Source: Alphaproteobacteria bacterium
GTDB taxonomy: Bacteria; Pseudomonadota; Alphaproteobacteria; TMED109
Length of the DNA stretch: 39,337 nucleotides
Direction of reading: 5' to 3'
Assembly: GCA_022819905.1 (NCBI GenBank)
Contig: JAJEGJ010000017.1
Location: 1-39,337 of the forward strand
How positions within the stretch are numbered: position 1 is the first letter of the stretch; every line of letters begins with the position of its first letter. The translations under genes were made by a program, and so were the position numbers. The notes under the pieces are model-generated. The model had not been told where the DNA came from. It saw only the letters and a program-made list of their open reading frames with translations, and ran no database searches. Of the stretch, positions 15,470 to 24,889 are shown one piece after another.

Positions 15470-17266
15470 ATGACGCTGCCCATCGCGTTGACGCTGTCGA
15501 TCGCTGTGGTGGCCGTCGCGGCCTTCGTTTCGGGCCGCTTCCGTCTGGAAACCGTAGCTATTGGGCTGCTGCTCGCGCTCCTGTTCCTGTTTGTCTCGGT
15601 CGAGATGCCGGATGCGCGCGCCCAGCCGGGCATGGTCTTCGCGGGATTCGCGAACACCGGCCTCATCACGCTGATGGCGCTGCTGATCGTCGCCCGGGGA
15701 TTGACCGAAACCGGCGCACTCAGCCGGGTTGCGGACGTCATCAACCGGATGGCGCGTCACCGCCGGTGGATGGTATTCGTCCTCCTCCTCCTCGTCGCAG
15801 CATTGACGTCGAGCCTGATCAACAACACGCCCATTGTCCTGATCTTCATTCCCATTCTGATCCTCGTCGCATCCGATCGCCTGCCCCCCTCGCGCACACT
15901 CATTCCGCTGAGTTACGCCAGCATCCTCGGCGGCATGACCACCCTCGTCGGCTCCAGCACCAATCTCATCGCAGCCGGTGTCGCCGTGGACCTCGGACTT
16001 CCCCCGTTCGACTTTTTCGCGTTCACGATTCCCGGCCTGGTCGTGGCCGGAGCCGGTCTCGTGTATGTCACCGCCGTCCTTCCGTGGCTGCTGCCGAAAC
16101 TGAAGACCGAAGCGGTGACGCCCGTGGAATCGCGGCAGTTCGTGACCGAGCTCGAAGTCCGCTCGGATGCGCCCGCCGTGGGGGAGGCGTCGATCGGAGG
16201 GATGTTTCCCAGCCTCCAGGAGATGACGGTCTTTTCGGTGCGGCGCGGGCTGGATACCTATCTGTTCCCATTTGACGACGTGGCGCTGCAGGCCGGGGAT
16301 GTGCTCGTGGTCGCGCTCGCCCGTACCCGTTTTCCGGCGATTCTCGGCTCTCTCGGCGGTGTCTTCCGAACAGCGCGTATCCGTGCCGAGAACGAGGCGA
16401 ACTTCTTTGCGGAAGCCGTGGTCACGGTGGATTCGCCGTTTACCCAAACCCCGCCGATGACGCCCGAGACGTTCCGCCGGCGAACCGGGTGCACGATCCT
16501 CGGCCTCCGGCGCACCCGCTTGACCAACCGTCGCGTCCGGCCGCTGGAGGTGCCGCTCCAGAGCGGGGACATGTTGCTGGTGGAAGGTACCCAGAGCGCG
16601 GTAGGCGAGCTTCGCCAGTCAGGCATCGTGGTGCCGACGGAATGGCGGCAGAGCCAGCTGCCGCCCGTCAAGTTCCGCTGGCGCGCGGCCGGCATCTTCC
16701 TGGGCACCGTGCTGGCCGCATCGAGCGGGCTCGTGCCGGTGGTCGTGGCCGCCGTAGCCGGTGCGTTTTCGATGATTGCCTCAGGCACGCTCTCTGTCGG
16801 GCGGGCGCTCGGCGCAATCGACGGCCGCGTCGCCCTGCCGGTGGCAGCGATGCTTGGCCTGAGCGGGGCCATGCAGATGAGCGGGGCGGCCCAGTGGGTG
16901 GCGGACGGCGCCGTGCGGGCCATGGAGATGTTCGGGTTCGGGCCGGCGGCCATGATGTCGGCGCTCTTCCTGGTCACGGCGATCACGACGGACATGCTGA
17001 CCAACAACGCGGCGGCCCTGCTCTACATGCCGATTGCCATTGGCATCGCCCAGATTCTCGGGGTCGACCCGTTTCCGTTCGCAGTCACGGTGATCTTTGG
17101 CGCCAACATGTCGTTTTCGACGCCCATCGGCTACCAGACCAACCTTCTGGTGATGGGCCCCGCTGGTTACCGCGGCCGCCATTACCTGCGAAGCGGTCCT
17201 CCGCTCACACTGATTTGCTGGGGGACCTTCACGCTGTTCGTGCCCTGGTACTACGGGATCGCGTAG
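15470..17266 (+). CDS. SLC13/DASS-type carboxylate permease with two TrkA-C domains
   Basis: This 598-residue membrane protein has two hydrophobic halves (about 1-210 and 400-598) separated by a soluble region with two RCK_C/TrkA-C-like repeats, each ending in a QAGDVLVV- or QSGDMLLV-type strand. DASS transporter signatures are SSTN (162-165) in the first half and the related QTN (556-558) in the second, with SLINNTPIV and TDMLTNNAAALLY helical hairpins. Members import di- or tricarboxylates or sulfate with Na+; the RCK_C-containing subgroup is poorly characterised. Its place at the end of the CoA-transferase/amidase/thioesterase cluster suggests uptake of a carboxylate used there. The start is ATG 15470; no strong ribosome-binding site is visible. 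Confidence 0.9.
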   Translation: MTLPIALTLSIAVVAVAAFVSGRFRLETVAIGLLLALLFLFVSVEMPDARAQPGMVFAGFANTGLITLMALLIVARGLTETGALSRVADVINRMARHRRWMVFVLLLLVAALTSSLINNTPIVLIFIPILILVASDRLPPSRTLIPLSYASILGGMTTLVGSSTNLIAAGVAVDLGLPPFDFFAFTIPGLVVAGAGLVYVTAVLPWLLPKLKTEAVTPVESRQFVTELEVRSDAPAVGEASIGGMFPSLQEMTVFSVRRGLDTYLFPFDDVALQAGDVLVVALARTRFPAILGSLGGVFRTARIRAENEANFFAEAVVTVDSPFTQTPPMTPETFRRRTGCTILGLRRTRLTNRRVRPLEVPLQSGDMLLVEGTQSAVGELRQSGIVVPTEWRQSQLPPVKFRWRAAGIFLGTVLAASSGLVPVVVAAVAGAFSMIASGTLSVGRALGAIDGRVALPVAAMLGLSGAMQMSGAAQWVADGAVRAMEMFGFGPAAMMSALFLVTAITTDMLTNNAAALLYMPIAIGIAQILGVDPFPFAVTVIFGANMSFSTPIGYQTNLLVMGPAGYRGRHYLRSGPPLTLICWGTFTLFVPWYYGIA

Positions 17267-17320
17267 GTCCCACACCGCTGCCCGGAGCCCACGCCGGCTG
17301 GTCGCCATGCTCAACCGGCC

Positions 17321-17340
17321 ACCGGGCCCCGCCGCCCGGT
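17321..17340 (+). terminator. GC hairpin after the SLC13 permease gene
   Basis: ACCGGGC, loop CCCGCC, GCCCGGT forms a perfect 7-bp stem 55 bases past the permease stop and 80 bases before bpt. No T-run follows. It is a possible weak terminator between the acyl cluster and bpt. Confidence 0.35.
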
Positions 17341-17420
17341 CCGTGACCGGCCGCGTGCGCGGTGCGTCGTCAGATTGCTAGCATGGTTGCCAATCACTCG
17401 TTTCCCGGCAGGGCCCGGCC

Positions 17421-18161
17421 ATGACGCTTCCACTCGGCGACACGATCCCGATCTTCGTCGGAACGTCGGCCCTTCCCTGCCCGTATCTGCCGGGCAAGAT
17501 CGAGCGCAAGGTCATCACCCAAATCCCGACGCAGCACGCCGACCAGTTTCACGCCGACCTCATTCGTGCCGGGTTTCGACGCAGCCACGGAATGGCCTAC
17601 CGGCCGGCGTGTCCCGCCTGCACCGAGTGTCGACCCGTGCGCATCGACGCCAGCTGCTTTCAGCTTGGTCGCCGGTTCCGTCGGGCTCGCCGGGCCTGCC
17701 GGGTTCTCAAGTGGCGCGAATGCGACCCGGTTGCCACCCGGGAGCAGTACGGCCTCTTCCGGCGCTACCAGACCGATCGCCACATCGGCGGCGATATGGA
17801 GGGGATGAGCTACGCGTCGTACCAGGCGATGATCGAGGAAACGCCGGTTGACACCCGGGTGGTGGAAGCCCGCGACCAGGACGGCAGCCTGATCGCGGTA
17901 TCGCTGACCGACCGGCTGTCTGACGGGCTGTCCGGGATCTACAAGTTCTGGGATCCCGAGCGCCGGCAGGACAGCCTCGGCACCGCGACCATCCTCTGGC
18001 ACATCCTGCGGGTGCAGTCGCTGGACCTTCGCTACTTCTACCTGGGGTACTGGATTCCGCGATCATCCAAGATGGCCTACAAGCGACGCTTCCAGCCGCT
18101 GGAGGAACTGACCGAGCGGGGATGGGTTCGGCTGGGCGGGAGCGCCACTCGAGCGTCGTAA
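17421..18161 (+). CDS. bpt: Aspartate/glutamate leucyltransferase (Bpt)
   Basis: This 246-residue enzyme transfers Leu from leucyl-tRNA to proteins with N-terminal Asp or Glu, marking them for ClpS/ClpAP degradation in the bacterial N-degron pathway. Family features are CPYLPGK (20-26) with Cys20, then AYRPACPACTECRPVRI with Cys64, Cys67 and Cys70, and the C-terminal GNAT-like fold including GIYKFWDPE, YFYLGYWIP and MAYKRRFQPLE. Length is typical. The start is ATG 17421, with no obvious Shine-Dalgarno site. In some alphaproteobacteria the gene stands alone, and here it lies between the acyl cluster and an unrelated TRAP gene. I see no functional link to its neighbours. Confidence 0.94.
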   Translation: MTLPLGDTIPIFVGTSALPCPYLPGKIERKVITQIPTQHADQFHADLIRAGFRRSHGMAYRPACPACTECRPVRIDASCFQLGRRFRRARRACRVLKWRECDPVATREQYGLFRRYQTDRHIGGDMEGMSYASYQAMIEETPVDTRVVEARDQDGSLIAVSLTDRLSDGLSGIYKFWDPERRQDSLGTATILWHILRVQSLDLRYFYLGYWIPRSSKMAYKRRFQPLEELTERGWVRLGGSATRAS

Positions 18162-18245
18162 TCGGCAGGCAGGCGCCGTTTGCGACTATGCTGTTCACGG
18201 GGACAGCGAACCCCCACCCCTCCGGCAGTACCTGCCGCATTTCGT

Positions 18246-18262
18246 GAGGAGCTTCTGAGTTG
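18246..18262 (+). promoter_or_regulatory. Ribosome-binding site that supports the TTG start of dctP
   Basis: GAGGAG at 18246-18251 lies 8 bases before TTG 18260-18262. The next codons encode the twin-arginine motif DRRTFL, so this non-ATG start is well supported. Confidence 0.75.
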
Positions 18263-19399
18263 GATCGTCGAACTTTTCTCTCCGGCGCCGCCGTAGTCAG
18301 CGCCTCGGTCGCTCTAGCCGCGTGTGGTGAGGGCGAAGACCAAGAAAACCAGCAAACTGCGGAAACCGGTACCCCGGACAACCCGGCCGAGGCCCCCAGC
18401 GTGAGTCGCGGTATGCGCGAATGGCGGCTGGTCACCACATGGCCGAAGAACTTCCCTGGTCTGGGAACCGGTGCACAACGGCTTGCCGACCACATCACCA
18501 CTGCGTCGGAAGGTCGACTCACCGTGAAGCTGTATGCCGCGGGCGAGCTCGTGCCCCCATTCGAGAATTTTGATGCCGTTCGGGAAGGCAAGGCGCAAAT
18601 GAGCCACGCGGCTGCCTACTACTGGATCAACAAGCATCGTTCGACCCCGTTCTACGCGGCCGTGCCGGGCGGCCTCGTGGCCCAGGAGCACAATGCCTGG
18701 GTGTACCACGGCGGCGGTCAGGAGCTTTGGGACGAACTCTACGCGGAATTCGGCTTGAAGGCGTTCCTGGCCGGCAATTCCGGGACCCAGATGGGCGGCT
18801 GGTTCCAGAAGGAGATCAACTCCATCGAAGACTTTCAGGGCCTCAAGATGCGCATTCCCGGCCTCGGGGCCGAAGTCATCAACCGGCTGGGTGCCACGGC
18901 GGTGAACCTGCCGGGCGGCGAGATCATGCCCGCCCTCCAGTCCGGTGTGATCGATGCGACCGAATGGGTGGGCCCCTGGAATGACCTGGCGTTCGGGTTC
19001 TACAAGATCACGAAGAACTACTACGGCCCAGGGTTCCACGAACCGGGCACGGCGTCGGAATTGCTCCTGAACAAGGCGGCATGGGACGGCCTGGAGCCGG
19101 ACCTGCAGGCGATCGTGGAAGACGCGGCCGCTGCCACCAACGTACGCATGCTCGCCGAGTTCACCGCGGCCAACAACGAATCACAGCGCGTACTGGTCGA
19201 AGAGCACGGCGTTGAGTTGCGGCCGTTCCCGAAGGACGTGTTCGACGAGATGCTCGTACACAGTGACGACGTGGTTCGGGCCACCGCGGAGGAAGGCGAT
19301 TTGGCGCGACGGATTTTTGAGAGCTGGGAGCGGTTCCGGAGCGAAGCGCGCGCCCGCAATCCGTACGCCGAACAGGGGTACCTCCAGCTGCGCGGATGA
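18260..19399 (+). CDS. dctP: TRAP transporter substrate-binding lipoprotein (DctP family)
   Basis: This 379-residue protein starts at TTG and opens with a Tat motif (DRRTFLSG) and a lipobox LAAC with Cys22, so it is probably a Tat-exported lipoprotein held at the inner membrane. An acidic Gly/Glu/Asn-rich linker (about 23-55) precedes the binding domain. Family features are EWRLVTTWPKNFPGLGTG, KLYAAGELVPPFENFDAV, GLKMRIPGLGAEVI and ATEWVGPWNDLAFG; the last resembles the ligand site of TakP-type keto-acid binders. The gene faces the convergent dctM/dctQ pair 406 bases away, an unusual layout for a TRAP system, though these are the obvious partners. It follows bpt by 98 bases. Confidence 0.92.
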   Translation: MDRRTFLSGAAVVSASVALAACGEGEDQENQQTAETGTPDNPAEAPSVSRGMREWRLVTTWPKNFPGLGTGAQRLADHITTASEGRLTVKLYAAGELVPPFENFDAVREGKAQMSHAAAYYWINKHRSTPFYAAVPGGLVAQEHNAWVYHGGGQELWDELYAEFGLKAFLAGNSGTQMGGWFQKEINSIEDFQGLKMRIPGLGAEVINRLGATAVNLPGGEIMPALQSGVIDATEWVGPWNDLAFGFYKITKNYYGPGFHEPGTASELLLNKAAWDGLEPDLQAIVEDAAAATNVRMLAEFTAANNESQRVLVEEHGVELRPFPKDVFDEMLVHSDDVVRATAEEGDLARRIFESWERFRSEARARNPYAEQGYLQLRG

Positions 19400-19805
19400 A
19401 TCACCCTGCCCGCCGACGACCGGATCGGGCATTCGAATCAATCTAGGAGAGATGCTGAAGGCATTGAAACTGAACACGGTTACCGGATGACTCCCTCTTC
19501 CTCGTGTCGGAGCACGCGCGTTGCAGATGGAGCTGACGCGGACGCCAAACCTCGCCGACTGGGCCGAGCAGGCGACATACGGCCTCAGCCGGCGTTCAAA
19601 GCCTGATTCGGGGCCCGGACCATCCGGATTCTGTCTGCCCGACCCCGCCTTTCTCCAGGCGGTTCGCTGTCTGTCGGTCGACTCGGAGGAACGTCCCTCC
19701 GCCGGGACCGGCAGCCTCACCGGTCGTGCGAGCGACCGCGCACCGGACACGTACGATCGACCCGGGCGCCACAGTCCTCGAAGTAATTGGTGTTGTCTCT
19801 CTGTC
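19400..19805. other. Gene-free gap between convergent dctP and dctM
   Basis: Both flanking genes end here. I see no protein-family similarity in any frame. A 6-bp stem with an 8-base loop (GACCGG 19706-19711, CCGGTC 19720-19725) could help terminate transcription, but no T-run is present. A 12-codon frame at 19451 directly after an AGGAG is probably chance. Confidence 0.45.
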
Positions 19806-21197
19806 CTACTGCGGGTAGACGACCTTTGGCAGCCAGGTAGCGAGCTCAGGCACCAGGGCCAGTACTCCCAGCATGAGCAGCTGGATGGCCACGAAGGGTA
19901 CGGCTCCCCGGTAGATCGCAGCGGTCGGCACCGACTTCGGCGCCACGCCCCGCAGGTAGAACAACGAGAAGCCGAACGGCGGGGTCAGGAACGACGTCTG
20001 CAGGTTGATTGCCACCAGGATCGCGAACCAGACAGGGTCGATGCCGAGCATCAGGATGGGCGGCCCGATGATCGGGATCACGACGTAGGTGATCTCGATG
20101 AAATCGAGGAAGAAGCCGAGCAGGAACATCAGGACCATGGTGAGGATCAGGACCGTCACCACGCCACCGTGGAGTCCGCCGAGGAACTCGGCCACCATCT
20201 CATCGCCGCCGAAACCCCGGAAGACCAGAGAAAACAGGGCGGCGCCAACCAGGATCGTGAAGACCATCGACGTCATGCGAACGGTCGATCGCATGACGTC
20301 GCTGAGGATTTTAAGGGTGAACTGCCGTCGATGAAGCGCGAGCAGCATCGCCCCGACCGCACCGACGCCGGCCGATTCGGACGGCGTGGCCAAGCCGGCC
20401 AGGATCGATCCGAGGACCGCCACGATCAGGAGCAGCGGCGGGACCAGGGCCCGGAGCACCCGGGCGCGGAGTTCCGCCGCGGAAACCGCTGCTCGCTCGC
20501 TCTGTGGGATGGACGGCATCGCGTCCGGCCTGATGGTCCCGTAGAAGAACTGCCACAGGATGTACAGCGCCACGAGGGCAAGTCCCGGCAGCAGCGCTCC
20601 GACGAACAGGTCCGTGACGGTCACGGCCTCCGGCGAAAAGTTGCCCTGAGCCAGCTGCGCCTGCTGATAGGCCGCTGAAATCTGGTCACCGAGAAGGATG
20701 AGCACGATTGACGGGGGGATGATCTGACCAAGCGTACCGGCCGCGCAAATGGAGCCGCACGCTATCTCCGGTTCGTATCCCCGCTTGAGCATGGTCGGCA
20801 GCGACAGAAGTCCCATGGTGACCACGGTCGCACCGACAATCCCGGTCGAAGCGGCCAGCAGCGCGCCGACACACGTCACGGCGATTCCTAGGCCTGCGCG
20901 CATACCGCCCAGCAACAGCCCCATCGTCGTCAGCAGTTCTTCGGCGATTCGCGAGCGCTCGAGCATGACGCCCATGAAGACGAACAACGGCACCGCGATA
21001 AGGAGGTCGTTCGTCATGATCCCGTAAATGCGATTCGGGAACGCCGCCACGAAACTGAAATCGAACATGCCCACGGCAGCGCCCAGTGCCGCGGCCAGCA
21101 GGGCAACGCCCGACAACGTGAAGGCAACCGGGAACCCGGCGAGGAGCGCTGCCATCAGGGCAAGCAGCATGCCGCCGACAAGTAGCTCCGGAGTCAC
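19806..21197 (-). CDS. dctM: TRAP transporter large permease (DctM)
   Basis: This 463-residue membrane protein has roughly a dozen hydrophobic segments and DctM-family stretches: DLLIAVPLFVFMGVMLERS, GTLGQIIPPSIVLILLGDQ and LTPPFGFSLFYLRGVAPKS. The hydrophilic loop near the middle (FFYGTIRPDAMPSIPQ) is typical of the TakM subgroup. The start is GTG at 21195-21197, which overlaps the dctQ stop as GTGA. With the upstream dctQ it forms the membrane half of a second TRAP transporter; the likely binding protein is the convergent dctP at 18260-19399. Confidence 0.93.
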   Translation of the reverse strand: MTPELLVGGMLLALMAALLAGFPVAFTLSGVALLAAALGAAVGMFDFSFVAAFPNRIYGIMTNDLLIAVPLFVFMGVMLERSRIAEELLTTMGLLLGGMRAGLGIAVTCVGALLAASTGIVGATVVTMGLLSLPTMLKRGYEPEIACGSICAAGTLGQIIPPSIVLILLGDQISAAYQQAQLAQGNFSPEAVTVTDLFVGALLPGLALVALYILWQFFYGTIRPDAMPSIPQSERAAVSAAELRARVLRALVPPLLLIVAVLGSILAGLATPSESAGVGAVGAMLLALHRRQFTLKILSDVMRSTVRMTSMVFTILVGAALFSLVFRGFGGDEMVAEFLGGLHGGVVTVLILTMVLMFLLGFFLDFIEITYVVIPIIGPPILMLGIDPVWFAILVAINLQTSFLTPPFGFSLFYLRGVAPKSVPTAAIYRGAVPFVAIQLLMLGVLALVPELATWLPKVVYPQ

Positions 21198-21715
21198 TTC
21201 GAGCTGTTTCCAGAAGACCGGAGCGAGCGGGTCGTGCGGATGATCGTGGCAATTCCTTGCAGGATCAACAGTCCCGCGAACAGCCAGATGCAGGTCTTGA
21301 GGAGATACACCGCATGCAATCCGCGCTCCTCAATCGAGCCCTCGAAGTCGGCCCACGAGTTCAGCACATAGGTCCAGGAGAAGTAGATGACCGAGAAACA
21401 GACGGGGAGGAGAAAGAGCAGCGTCCCAAGGAGATCGACCCAAGCCCGCCGCTTCAGGCCCATGCGTTCATAGAGCATGTCGACACGGACATGACCGTCA
21501 TGCTTGAGCGTGTAGCCTGCTCCCAGCAAGAACACGGCCGCGTACATGAAGCGCACGGATTCCTGCATCCAGATGAAGCCGATGTTGAAGCCGTACCGCA
21601 GGACCACGATGACGACTGTCACCAGCACCATGAACAGCGTCAGCCATGCGATCCACCGACCGATCAGCTCGTTCAAGCGATCGATCGCAGCGACGATGGC
21701 GGAGCTTTGGCTCAT
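21194..21715 (-). CDS. dctQ: TRAP transporter small permease (DctQ)
   Basis: This 173-residue protein has four membrane segments, including WLTLFMVLVTVVIVVLRY and LLGTLLFLLPVCFSVIYF. The DctQ hallmarks IGFIWMQESVRFMYAAVFLLG and LKHDGHVRVDMLYERM are clear. The start is ATG at 21713-21715; no strong ribosome-binding site is visible. Its stop overlaps the GTG of dctM by four bases. It lies 195 bases downstream of parC on the same strand, so either its own promoter lies in that gap or it is read through from the housekeeping chain. Confidence 0.92.
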   Translation of the reverse strand: MSQSSAIVAAIDRLNELIGRWIAWLTLFMVLVTVVIVVLRYGFNIGFIWMQESVRFMYAAVFLLGAGYTLKHDGHVRVDMLYERMGLKRRAWVDLLGTLLFLLPVCFSVIYFSWTYVLNSWADFEGSIEERGLHAVYLLKTCIWLFAGLLILQGIATIIRTTRSLRSSGNSSK

Positions 21716-21910
21716 GACGGCACGGCAACCTGGAGTCGTGACATGCGGTGAGTCGTCCCAATACTTTGCTGCGGCAGCACGACCATCGGACGCGTCGGCA
21801 ACGGTTCCGCCCTGTCGTGCCTTGGGCCCGCACCGAGGGATGACCCGGGCTCGAACCTGACTGCAGGATAGCCTGCTTGGATCGAAAGTCGCGCAGACTC
21901 CGAATCTTGC

Positions 21911-24124
21911 TCAGTCGAAGCGCAGCGAGGCGGGAAATCCCTTGGGAACGGTCCGCCCGGCTTGGCCCCGCTTTCCCATCCAGGGAGCAAGGGCCTCGAT
22001 CGGAAACGTCCGCATTCTGCTGCCGGTCCGGCACACCAGGCCGCCCTCTTTCGCGAATACCACCGCATCCGACAATCGGCCCGTCCGGTACCGCTGCAGA
22101 TACGCCCCCTGCCCTCGGCTCCGCTGCGGCAGTTCCGACAAGGGGAGGATCAACAGTTTCCGGTTGGTGCCGACCACGGCAACATGATCCCCGCTCGCCG
22201 GACGGCAAACGACCAGCTTCGCTCCCTCTGCCGCCGTGACCACCTGACGGCCGGAACGGCTGCCGATCAGGTCTTCCGCCTGGGCCAGGAAGCCCTTGCC
22301 GTCCTCGGTGGCCAGCAAGGCAGGCCGATCGTCGGCCGGCCAGCATGCGATCAGCTCCTCGTCGTTGCTGATCTGCGCATGCAGCCGGATCGGCTCCCCG
22401 AAGCCGCGGCCGCCGGGTAGTCGTGACATGGCGAGCGTGTAGAGCCTCCCCTTGTCCGTAGCCACCAGCACATCGGCGGTACTTTCGGCGCGCACGACGA
22501 AGCGGCCCTCGTCGTCGTCGCGGTAGCGAAGCTCGTTTTCGTTCTCCACGTGGCCGCGGACGACCCGCACCCAGCCCCGACGCGAACAAATGAGGGTGAC
22601 CGGTTCCGCTGCTTCGACATGTTCCAGGCGCGGCTCAACCGGAGCGGCATTCGAATCGATCCTGGTGCGCCTCGCACCGCCGTCCGAGCCGGCGCCGAAT
22701 CGGGCGCGCACGTCCCGGATTTCCTCGTCGATGCGATCGGACTGGAGTTCTTCGGACTCCGTCAGCTCGATCAGTTCGCCGCGTTCCGCGGCGAGCCGGG
22801 CGTGCTCGACGCGGAGTTTCTCTTCCTCCAGGCGTCGCAACGTCCGCAAGCGCATGTTGAGCACCGCCTCGGCCTGCGTCTCGGTCAGGCGGAATACGAG
22901 CATCAGTTCGGATCGTGGCTCGTCATTCTCGCGAATGATCTGGATGACCGTATCAAGGTCAGCGAAGACGAGGAGGTAGCCCTCCAGCACATGGATCCGC
23001 CGTTCCAGCACTTCCAGCCGATGGCGACTTCGTCGCAGCAGGACATCGCGCCGGTGATCCAGCCAGGCCTGCAACACCTCGGGCAACCCCATGACCCGGG
23101 GGATGCGGCCGCCGTCAAGCACGTTCAAATTCAGGGAAATGCGTGTTTCCAGATCCGTCAGCCGGAACAGCACCTCCATCAGTTCGGCTGGCTCACCACT
23201 TCGAGCCCGTAGTTCGAGCACGATCCTGACGTCGTCGGCGGATTCGTCGCGGATTTCGGCCAACCACGGCAGCTTGCGAGCCTGGACCAGCTCATCGAGC
23301 TGCGTCACGATGCGAGCCTTCGGAATGCTCCAGGGTATTTCGCTGACCGCGATGCGCAGCCGTCCGCGGGACATGGGCTCGGCAGTCCACGTGGCGCGCA
23401 GGCGGAAACGGCCTCTTCCCGACCGGTACGCCTCTTCGAGCGCCGCCTCGCTTTCGACCAGCACGCCGCCGGTGGGAAAGTCGGGGCCCGGCAGGTACCG
23501 CAACAAGGTCGCGAGACGGGCGCCCGGGTTCTGCAGCAGATGGAGCAGCGCCCGGCAGATCTCATCAACGTTGTGCGGTGGGATGGACGTCGCCATGCCG
23601 ACGGCGATGCCCTGCGACCCGTTCGCGAGCAGGTTCGGGAATGCGGCGGGCAGCACGGCGGGCTCCGAGTCCTCGCCGTCGTAGGTGTCGACAAAATCGA
23701 CGGCGTCTTCGTCCAAGCCATCGAGGAGCGCATCCGCAACCGCCGTGAGCCTCGCCTCCGTGTACCGCATGGCGGCCGCCCCGTCGCCGTCGACGTTGCC
23801 GAAATTGCCCTGCCCATCGACCAGCGGGTATCGAATCGCGAACTCCTGCGCGAGCCGTACCATGGCGTCGTACACGGCCTGATCCCCGTGCGGGTGGTAC
23901 TTGCCGATGACATCGCCGACCACACGCGCGCATTTCTTGAACCCGGACGCGGGGTCCAGCCGCAGCGCCCGCATGGCGAACAGCAGGCGTCGATGCACCG
24001 GCTTCAGGCCATCGCGCACGTCCGGGAGCGACCGCGACATGATGGTGGACAGGGCATAGCTGACGTAGCGCTCCCCGAGCACGTCGACGAACGGGGTGTC
24101 GCGGATGTCCCGGGCTTCGTTCAT
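21911..24124 (-). CDS. parC: DNA topoisomerase IV subunit A
   Basis: This 737-residue protein is the DNA-cleaving subunit of topoisomerase IV, which unlinks daughter chromosomes. [24 protein letters not shown] opens the breakage-reunion domain, GKYHPHGD precedes the quinolone-resistance region, and the DNA-linking Tyr121 lies in AMRYTEARL. The length and the short, irregular C-terminal beta-propeller distinguish ParC from GyrA. The residue equivalent to E. coli ParC Ser80 is Gln82 here ([12 protein letters not shown]). Fluoroquinolones usually contact a Ser there; substitution is linked to reduced drug binding, so this may be natural low sensitivity. The ATG overlaps the recO stop by four bases. 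ParE is not in the window. Confidence 0.95.
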   Translation of the reverse strand: MNEARDIRDTPFVDVLGERYVSYALSTIMSRSLPDVRDGLKPVHRRLLFAMRALRLDPASGFKKCARVVGDVIGKYHPHGDQAVYDAMVRLAQEFAIRYPLVDGQGNFGNVDGDGAAAMRYTEARLTAVADALLDGLDEDAVDFVDTYDGEDSEPAVLPAAFPNLLANGSQGIAVGMATSIPPHNVDEICRALLHLLQNPGARLATLLRYLPGPDFPTGGVLVESEAALEEAYRSGRGRFRLRATWTAEPMSRGRLRIAVSEIPWSIPKARIVTQLDELVQARKLPWLAEIRDESADDVRIVLELRARSGEPAELMEVLFRLTDLETRISLNLNVLDGGRIPRVMGLPEVLQAWLDHRRDVLLRRSRHRLEVLERRIHVLEGYLLVFADLDTVIQIIRENDEPRSELMLVFRLTETQAEAVLNMRLRTLRRLEEEKLRVEHARLAAERGELIELTESEELQSDRIDEEIRDVRARFGAGSDGGARRTRIDSNAAPVEPRLEHVEAAEPVTLICSRRGWVRVVRGHVENENELRYRDDDEGRFVVRAESTADVLVATDKGRLYTLAMSRLPGGRGFGEPIRLHAQISNDEELIACWPADDRPALLATEDGKGFLAQAEDLIGSRSGRQVVTAAEGAKLVVCRPASGDHVAVVGTNRKLLILPLSELPQRSRGQGAYLQRYRTGRLSDAVVFAKEGGLVCRTGSRMRTFPIEALAPWMGKRGQAGRTVPKGFPASLRFD

Positions 24125-24876
24125 TGGCGGTCCGACCCCTCGGGCGGCTTGGATGATGCGCTTGCGGCCAGTCTGTCGACCAACCGCATGCGCGCGGGCG
24201 GCAGGGCGCGCCGACCGTGCGTGACGGCGTTCTGGTGAAGGAAATACCCGGTCATCTGGAGGGCTGCCAGCAAGTCATCTTGCGCCGGCGCCGCGCCGGT
24301 ACGCAGGAACTCCGGCAGCGGCAGCAGCCGCGGCGCCCACGACCCTGCGCTGGTCTTCGAAACCGCCCGGCCGGTCCGCGGCGACACGTAGACGAGGTCG
24401 TCGGTGCCGCCGGTGACTGCGCACCTAGTGAGATCCAGGCCCGCCCCGGTTTCTCGCAGCAAGGTGAGTTCCCAGAGAACGTAGTCGGTCTGCCAGTCGG
24501 CCGCGCCGGCAAGCCGGTCGAGGATGGCCTCACTCGCCGCATGCACGTCGGGTACCGGTTCCCGCTCCGCCAGGAACCATTCGGCGAGCGCGCACACCGA
24601 CGACACCGCGGCCAGTCGCAGCGGATGATGGAGGACACGGGCCGACCGCGCGTCAACCAACTCGCAGGTGAAATGCCCGAGATGTTCGGGAAGCCGGCCG
24701 CTCCAGCGGGCGTTCACGCGGTTGCCCGGCGTATAGATGTGCGCCCGTCCGGCGGTGCTGGCGCTACGCACCAAGCCCACATGTCGCCCGTGCGCCTGGG
24801 TCAGCAGTTGGACGACCCGTGACGTCTCGCCCCAATGTCGAGCCGACAGGACAACGCCCTCGTCCTCCCACCTCAT
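24121..24876 (-). CDS. recO: DNA repair protein RecO
   Basis: This 251-residue protein matches RecO: an N-terminal OB fold ([33 protein letters not shown]) and an alpha-helical C-terminal part with [22 protein letters not shown] and [13 protein letters not shown]. RecO acts with RecR, and RecF where present, to load RecA on SSB-coated gaps. Zinc-finger cysteines seen in some homologues are reduced here to one obvious Cys. Start ATG at 24874-24876 is 13 bases past the era stop; the stop overlaps the parC start as ATGA. The era-recO linkage is common in proteobacteria. The length is normal. Confidence 0.93.
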   Translation of the reverse strand: MRWEDEGVVLSARHWGETSRVVQLLTQAHGRHVGLVRSASTAGRAHIYTPGNRVNARWSGRLPEHLGHFTCELVDARSARVLHHPLRLAAVSSVCALAEWFLAEREPVPDVHAASEAILDRLAGAADWQTDYVLWELTLLRETGAGLDLTRCAVTGGTDDLVYVSPRTGRAVSKTSAGSWAPRLLPLPEFLRTGAAPAQDDLLAALQMTGYFLHQNAVTHGRRALPPARMRLVDRLAASASSKPPEGSDRQ

Positions 24877-24889
24877 GGCAACCAGCGGG

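Noticed and set aside
19451-19489. Twelve-codon frame after AGGAG in the dctP-dctM gap
   Set aside because: The spacing to the ATG is too short, the peptide has no leader features, and no downstream gene on that strand would use it.
19521-20678. Rightward 385-codon open frame opposite dctM
   Set aside because: Its bulk is antisense to DctM and is rich in Asp/Glu/His/Arg with no motif; a typical shadow.
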